Positions 11,949 to 15,446 of a stretch of 15,446 nt of DNA are shown here, piece by piece (the first letter of the stretch is position 1; every line of letters starts with the position of its first letter). The DNA lies in NCBI GenBank assembly GCA_964653045.1, contig CAZZBW010000022.1:1-15446 (forward strand), written 5' to 3'. The DNA is from DAOOPX01 sp964653045. Its GTDB lineage: Bacteria > Patescibacteriota > Microgenomatia > UBA1400 > PJMF01. Position numbers and translations under genes: made by a program. Below the pieces are notes generated by a model. The model saw only the letters and a list, made by a program, of their open reading frames with translations. It did no database searches and was not told the origin of the DNA.

Positions 11949-13640
11949 ATGAACAATCTTAATCAAAGTCGTTCAGTCCTAAATATGCGTTTCCCCACCC
12001 TCCTGGGTGTCGGGGTACTAGTAATTGGCTTGATTGCCGGTATTTTTATCTTCGAACAAGGGACGGGGTTGTTTCTTCCCCGGGCCACGGAAGAAACAAC
12101 TCCGCAAAATGTCAAAATCACCAATATTACTGAAAGAAGTTTCTCTGTTTCATTTGCCACTCAAACAGCGACTAGCTCCTTCGTTAAAGTAGATAGCTAC
12201 GGTCAAAATGGAAAACACACCAAAACCGATTTACAGGCTAGCGACGATCGAGATCAACTCCAAGGAAGCGTTGGTGATTACCCACTCCATCACATTACAC
12301 TGACAGGTCTTGACCCCGAAACAGAGTACTACTTTTTGATCGGTACCGGTAAAGGCGCTCTTTTTGACAACAATGGGGAAAAATTTATGGTCAAGACTGC
12401 CAAGAGAAGTACAAATGCACCTAATGCCAAAACCATCTATGGCTCAGTTGTTGATCAAAATGGTGCACCGGCGAAAGGTAGCATTGTCTATGTTCAAATT
12501 GATCAGGCAAGTGAGATGTCGCAACTGGTGCAAGATTCAGGTAGTTGGGCCATCCCTCTATCTAACGCCAGAATGGTCGATGGCTCTTCATACGCTGCGG
12601 TCACCAAAGATTCTGGGTTACGTTTTCTGATTCAAGGTCACCCCCTTAGCTTAAGTAGTTCATTGAATACTACGGTGGGTGAGTTCGAGTCCGGATTCAA
12701 AATAGTTCTTGGTCAAACTCAAGGCATTGCTCAGGGTAGCAGCAGCACCGACTCGGGCCAACTTAAATCCAGTCCTACGCCAACAGCAACCATTGCCGCC
12801 TCTTCGATTTCCCCTGCTCCAACTTCGTCACAATCTGCTGCTCGTTCACTCACTCCCTCACCGACTGCTTCAAGCTCTGTTACTCTACAACCAACTCAAG
12901 CAGTTGAGGCAGGTGCTTTATCGGAATTATTGGCTGACTCACAGCCAGTTGAAACAAGTGACTCAGGCTCACCTGCACCAGACAAACAGGTAATTGACCT
13001 TGGCCAAGAGGGTCACCAAGAAGTAAGTACTCAACAACCCACTATCGTCGGTGTAGCACCGGCCAATGTGAGTATCACCATCAAAATTCATTCTGATTCT
13101 CAAGTAGAGACAACCCTTACTTCCAATAGTGACGGAGCATTTGAGTTAGATCTTTCTCAACTCGACAAGCAACTTGAGCCCGGGGAACACGTGGTAGAGT
13201 ACTCGTACATTGATCCCAACACCAAAGAATTAGTCACAAAAACTCATACTTTCACTGTATCTGCTCCAGCAGATACGCAGTTAGCTCAAGCTTATCCATC
13301 ACCCACATCGTCAGCCTATGGCACCGAGTATCCGTATGGCACAAGTCCAACTCCAACCCCAACTGGTACAAGTGAAGCCACATCTTCAACCACAGTTACG
13401 CCCACAGTATCCATCTCAGTTACTCCGAGTGTAACTCTGACCGCCTCTCAATCTGCTAGTGCGACTGATTCTGGATCAAGCACTAAAGGTGGCATAGCCA
13501 CATCGAGCGCTGGCTCCGCCAGCGCACTGCCCAAGTCCGGCGTGATCAACTCAACGCTGACTCTAATTTTCGGCGGTCTGTTTTTCCTCCTTGCTGGCAG
13601 CTGGTCTTTCTGGGTGGCAAAAGAAATTGAGCGAGAGTAA
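11949..13640 (+). CDS. Secreted multi-domain surface protein with C-terminal LPKSG sorting-type signal
   Basis: Read from ATG 11949 the protein has 563 residues. Residues ~14-35 are a hydrophobic signal or anchor. Residues ~51-151 look like a fibronectin type III domain (QNVKITNITERSFSVSF; HHITLTGLDPETEYYFLI). Residues ~161-255 resemble a carboxypeptidase-regulatory/Ig-like domain (TIYGSVVDQNGAPAKGSIVY). A Ser/Thr/Pro-rich linker (~258-361), an Ig-like domain (~362-439; TTLTSNSDGAFELDLSQL) and a second Ser/Thr-rich linker follow. The end is LPKSG (527-531), a span (534-556) and a short charged tail KEIERE, which is the three-part layout of sortase substrates, though the tail is not strongly basic. 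It is likely displayed on the cell wall or membrane. A GTG at 11928 is also in frame. No sortase gene is in the window. The linkers are candidates for glycosylation. Confidence 0.85.
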   Translation: MNNLNQSRSVLNMRFPTLLGVGVLVIGLIAGIFIFEQGTGLFLPRATEETTPQNVKITNITERSFSVSFATQTATSSFVKVDSYGQNGKHTKTDLQASDDRDQLQGSVGDYPLHHITLTGLDPETEYYFLIGTGKGALFDNNGEKFMVKTAKRSTNAPNAKTIYGSVVDQNGAPAKGSIVYVQIDQASEMSQLVQDSGSWAIPLSNARMVDGSSYAAVTKDSGLRFLIQGHPLSLSSSLNTTVGEFESGFKIVLGQTQGIAQGSSSTDSGQLKSSPTPTATIAASSISPAPTSSQSAARSLTPSPTASSSVTLQPTQAVEAGALSELLADSQPVETSDSGSPAPDKQVIDLGQEGHQEVSTQQPTIVGVAPANVSITIKIHSDSQVETTLTSNSDGAFELDLSQLDKQLEPGEHVVEYSYIDPNTKELVTKTHTFTVSAPADTQLAQAYPSPTSSAYGTEYPYGTSPTPTPTGTSEATSSTTVTPTVSISVTPSVTLTASQSASATDSGSSTKGGIATSSAGSASALPKSGVINSTLTLIFGGLFFLLAGSWSFWVAKEIERE

Positions 13641-13644
13641 ATGA

Positions 13645-14457
13645 GTGGCTACAAATTACAACATGCTTAATGAACAAAAATCCGTAGACCAAAATCCTTC
13701 TCCTACCTCATCACCAACTGTTCAAAATCCATTAGGTGCGGGCAATCAGCTATCTGCTAATTCTCAATCAAAATCATTTCTATTAATTATCGGTGGTTTG
13801 TTTGTGGTTGTTTTCTGTTTATTCCTTTTTATTGCATATCAATACTCTGAAAAAATCAAAAACCCTGATAGCTCCCAATTTGAAAAGCTGTATCCAGTTG
13901 TGACACCGATCCCCACCATATCAAGCGAATTCCCTGAAACGACCTCCAACCCAGGCTTACCCACAGATCCACTCCCTACTCCAGTCGTTGAAAACAACTT
14001 GAGTAAGCCCCCTGAATGGAAAACTTACTCAAGTGCACAAGTTGGCTACTCTTTCCGCTACCCATCGTACGTTGAACTAACAGAAGAAAATGTCGTTCGG
14101 CTCTCCTTTTGGGGACCAACTCAACAAGCTAACACTGAGTTTTATGACGGCATATCGCTGAGCTTTTCACTCCCCTTTACAATTGAAGGGTTATCTCTTG
14201 AAGATTATGTTGATCAACAAATCACCATGTCTCGGGAAAATGGAGAAATCGAAACCTCAAAAACTCCCATATCTATAAATAACAATCAAGGTTTTTCCTA
14301 TGTAGTCAGCGGTCTAGGCAGTTTCAAATATATTTATCTCCAATCACCAAATAATGAGTGGGTGGTGGAGATTGTCGACAGTACTGTCGATCCCACCAAC
14401 CAGGGATATATCGACACTGTTCAACAAATTCTCAATTCATTCCAGTTTGAAAAATAA
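13645..14457 (+). CDS. Membrane-anchored PsbP-like domain protein (270 aa)
   Basis: The protein has a polar N-terminus (1-44), one span at ~45-66 (FLLIIGGLFVVVFCLFLFIA), a Pro/Thr-rich linker (~80-125) and a C-terminal domain of ~145 residues. The domain begins 'WKTYSSAQVGYSFRYPSYVEL' and ends 'YIDTVQQILNSFQFEK'. The YSF-RYP opening and NSFQF ending are typical of PsbP/Mog1-like domains found in many CPR secreted proteins; the role there is unknown. Start choice: GTG 13645 lies 4 bp after the previous stop, while ATG 13663 would remove six residues; an ATG at 13641 is in another frame and soon stops. It follows the LPKSG protein directly and ends at a terminator (14515-14538), so it closes the envelope operon. 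A perfect 16-bp palindrome lies at 14375-14390. Confidence 0.85.
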   Translation: MATNYNMLNEQKSVDQNPSPTSSPTVQNPLGAGNQLSANSQSKSFLLIIGGLFVVVFCLFLFIAYQYSEKIKNPDSSQFEKLYPVVTPIPTISSEFPETTSNPGLPTDPLPTPVVENNLSKPPEWKTYSSAQVGYSFRYPSYVELTEENVVRLSFWGPTQQANTEFYDGISLSFSLPFTIEGLSLEDYVDQQITMSRENGEIETSKTPISINNNQGFSYVVSGLGSFKYIYLQSPNNEWVVEIVDSTVDPTNQGYIDTVQQILNSFQFEK

Positions 14458-14514
14458 AAACTTATATAAAGACTAGGTTATTATCTATCCAACAATTTCT
14501 TGAACGATCAAGGA

Positions 14515-14538
14515 CCAGTCATTTTTGACCGGATTTTT
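14515..14538 (+). terminator. Rho-independent terminator after the envelope operon
   Basis: The stem CCAGTCA (14515-14521) pairs with TGACCGG (14526-14532) with one mismatch and a 4-nt loop, followed by five Ts (14534-14538). It lies 57 bp after the stop at 14457. A 14-bp inverted repeat (14459-14472 with 14538-14551) encloses it. Confidence 0.6.
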
Positions 14539-14573
14539 CTTTATATAAGTTCGTATATATCGATTTATATAAA
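14537..14573. repeat. AT-rich palindromic repeat, copy B
   Basis: It matches copy A (2194-2230) at 34 of 37 positions and keeps the TTTATATAA and TTATATAAA outer arms around a GTATATAT centre. Its right half extends into a perfect 18-bp palindrome (14560-14577). The stretch ATAAGTTCGTATA (14545-14557) differs at one of 13 positions from the loxP arm, which may be coincidence in AT-rich DNA. Confidence 0.7.
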
Positions 14574-14628
14574 TCGAAAAAGTACCATTAGAAACAATGC
14601 TACTGCACCCACCCAATTTTGACACAAA

Positions 14629-14672
14629 TTTTCTTTACATAAAATTATACATAAGATTTTATGTAAAGAAAA
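14629..14672. repeat. AT-rich hairpin with 17-bp perfect arms (possible copy C)
   Basis: The arms at 14629-14645 and 14656-14672 (starting TTTTCTTTACATAAAAT) are exact complements around a 10-nt loop. The inner 34 bp have the same length and layout as copies A and B: TTTACATAA and TTATGTAAA replace TTTATATAA and TTATATAAA, with paired changes that keep the arms complementary. There is no T-run after it on either strand. The rest of the convergent gap 14458-14826 holds the two terminators and copy B; I see no gene in it. Confidence 0.7.
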
Positions 14673-14743
14673 AACACAGTAATTAAGCGTGAGGACATGT
14701 TTTGTTACCCTAGGCTTAATATCTAAATTATTTTTTAATGATG

Positions 14744-14773
14744 AAAAATTTTTGCCCACTGTTACCAGGGCAA
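14744..14773 (-). terminator. Rho-independent terminator after the rRNA operon
   Basis: On the minus strand the stem TTGCCC (14773-14768) pairs with GGGCAA (14757-14752) across a 10-nt loop, and is followed by AAATTTTT (14751-14744). It lies about 55 bp past the end of 5S rRNA, in the right place to end the operon. Confidence 0.55.
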
Positions 14774-14826
14774 TCCACTGAAAAACAAGTTTGAAGAGTA
14801 TGAGTATTAAATAAATAAGCGCTGAG

Positions 14827-14946
14827 TTCTGGCCTCGACCTATCGTCCCTAAAGAATTGCTCCTATAAGTATTGTCGGCGCTGGGGCGTTTCAAGACTCT
14901 GTTCGGGAAGGGAAGAGTTGGGACCACCCCGCTCCAGAGACCAGAA
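14827..14946 (-). rRNA. rrf: 5S ribosomal RNA
   Basis: Read on the minus strand, the 120-nt sequence contains GCGGGGTGGTCCCAACTC, the segment TTCCCGAACAGAG and TGAAACGCCCCAGCGCCGA in the expected order and spacing of bacterial 5S rRNA. The termini pair (TTCTGGTCTC with GAGGCCAGAA) as helix I. The pairing continues outside the mature ends for a further 11 bp (14816-14826 with 14947-14957), so exact ends are approximate. It follows the 23S gene after about 130 bp. Confidence 0.93.
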
Positions 14947-14975
14947 CTCAGCGCTTAGTCGTAACGCTTTACTTC

Positions 14976-14994
14976 GCCCCGCCATCGGCGGGGC
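14976..14994. repeat. GC-rich hairpin in the 23S-5S spacer
   Basis: GCCCCGCC (14976-14983) pairs with GGCGGGGC (14987-14994) over a 3-nt loop. It is the strongest structure in the spacer (about 14958-15077). No T-run follows, so an rRNA processing or folding role is likelier than termination. Confidence 0.6.
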
Positions 14995-15077
14995 TTCGTA
15001 GCGCAAATACGCTAAAAGGTGAAGAGTATTCTGCACAAGTTTCGCGGCATAAATTTTTTCCTAACTGGACTTGACGT

Positions 15078-15446
<369 letters not shown>

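Noticed and set aside
12364..12993. Two extra plus-strand open frames (88 and 94 codons) within the surface protein
   Set aside because: They are shifted frames of the Ser/Thr/Pro-rich gene; low-complexity codons there leave alternative frames open.
14545..14557. A true loxP half-site
   Set aside because: Only one arm matches (12 of 13) and the other arm does not; in DNA this AT-rich the match may be chance, so it is noted only as a likeness.
2194..14573. The AT-rich repeats as CRISPR repeats
   Set aside because: The copies are 12 kb apart, no regular spacer array exists, and no cas gene is visible.
14565..14927. 120-codon open frame on the minus strand after the rRNA genes
   Set aside because: It runs through most of the 5S rRNA gene, the terminator and the AT-rich palindromes, and the translation has no protein-like character.
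14976..14994. GC-rich hairpin as a terminator between 23S and 5S
   Set aside because: No T-run follows on the minus strand, and 5S lies downstream in the same operon with its own terminator at 14744-14773.

Overview
The window looks like a piece of a small-genome bacterium of the Patescibacteria/CPR type, perhaps Microgenomates. That placement is inferred from gene content and style: short tightly packed genes, many small membrane proteins, PilN/PilO-like genes, a surface protein ending in an LPKSG-type sorting signal, and proteins with a PsbP-like domain behind one membrane anchor. Several genes end in TGA (cmk, hepT, pilO-like) and nothing suggests TGA is recoded, which argues against Gracilibacteria and Absconditabacteria.

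Layout. At 2-433 (+) is the 3' end of a class A penicillin-binding protein. A minus-strand block follows: a small tail-anchored protein, cmk, a two-helix membrane protein (419-1568), then smpB (1627-2082). An AT-rich gap (2083-2352) holds the smpB promoter and copy A of a palindromic repeat. Next is a minus-strand HepT/MntA toxin-antitoxin pair with a coupled flavin-binding-like gene (2353-3351), headed by a 26-bp GC-rich palindrome. Then come a 666-residue protein with one membrane span and a propeller-like C-terminus (3429-5429), a small membrane protein, a bacterial PH-domain membrane protein, lepA (EF4) and rpsT (S20), all minus strand. At about 8.6 kb transcription diverges. The plus strand carries murJ, pilN-like, pilO-like, a small membrane protein, a 563-residue cell-wall-type surface protein, and a membrane-anchored PsbP-like protein (8650-14457). 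The right end is an rRNA operon read on the minus strand: the 3' end of 23S rRNA (15446 to about 15078), a spacer and 5S rRNA, followed by a terminator. The convergent gap 14458-14826 holds two opposed terminators and copies B and C of the AT-rich palindromes.

How it works together. Two themes dominate: translation and quality control (smpB, lepA, rpsT, rRNA), and the cell envelope (PBP, MurJ lipid II flippase, PilN/O, LPKSG protein, PH-domain protein). The toxin-antitoxin cassette is the clearest accessory insertion.

Three patterns are not explained by the gene list. First, there is a large excess of perfect or near-perfect inverted repeats, mostly inside genes, with arms of 10-17 bp. Second, there is an AT-rich palindromic element of about 34 bp with 13-8-13 geometry, in at least two close copies and probably a third. 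Third, several promoter-like -10 boxes sit so close to the start codon that the mRNAs should be leaderless or carry only 6-7 nt of leader.
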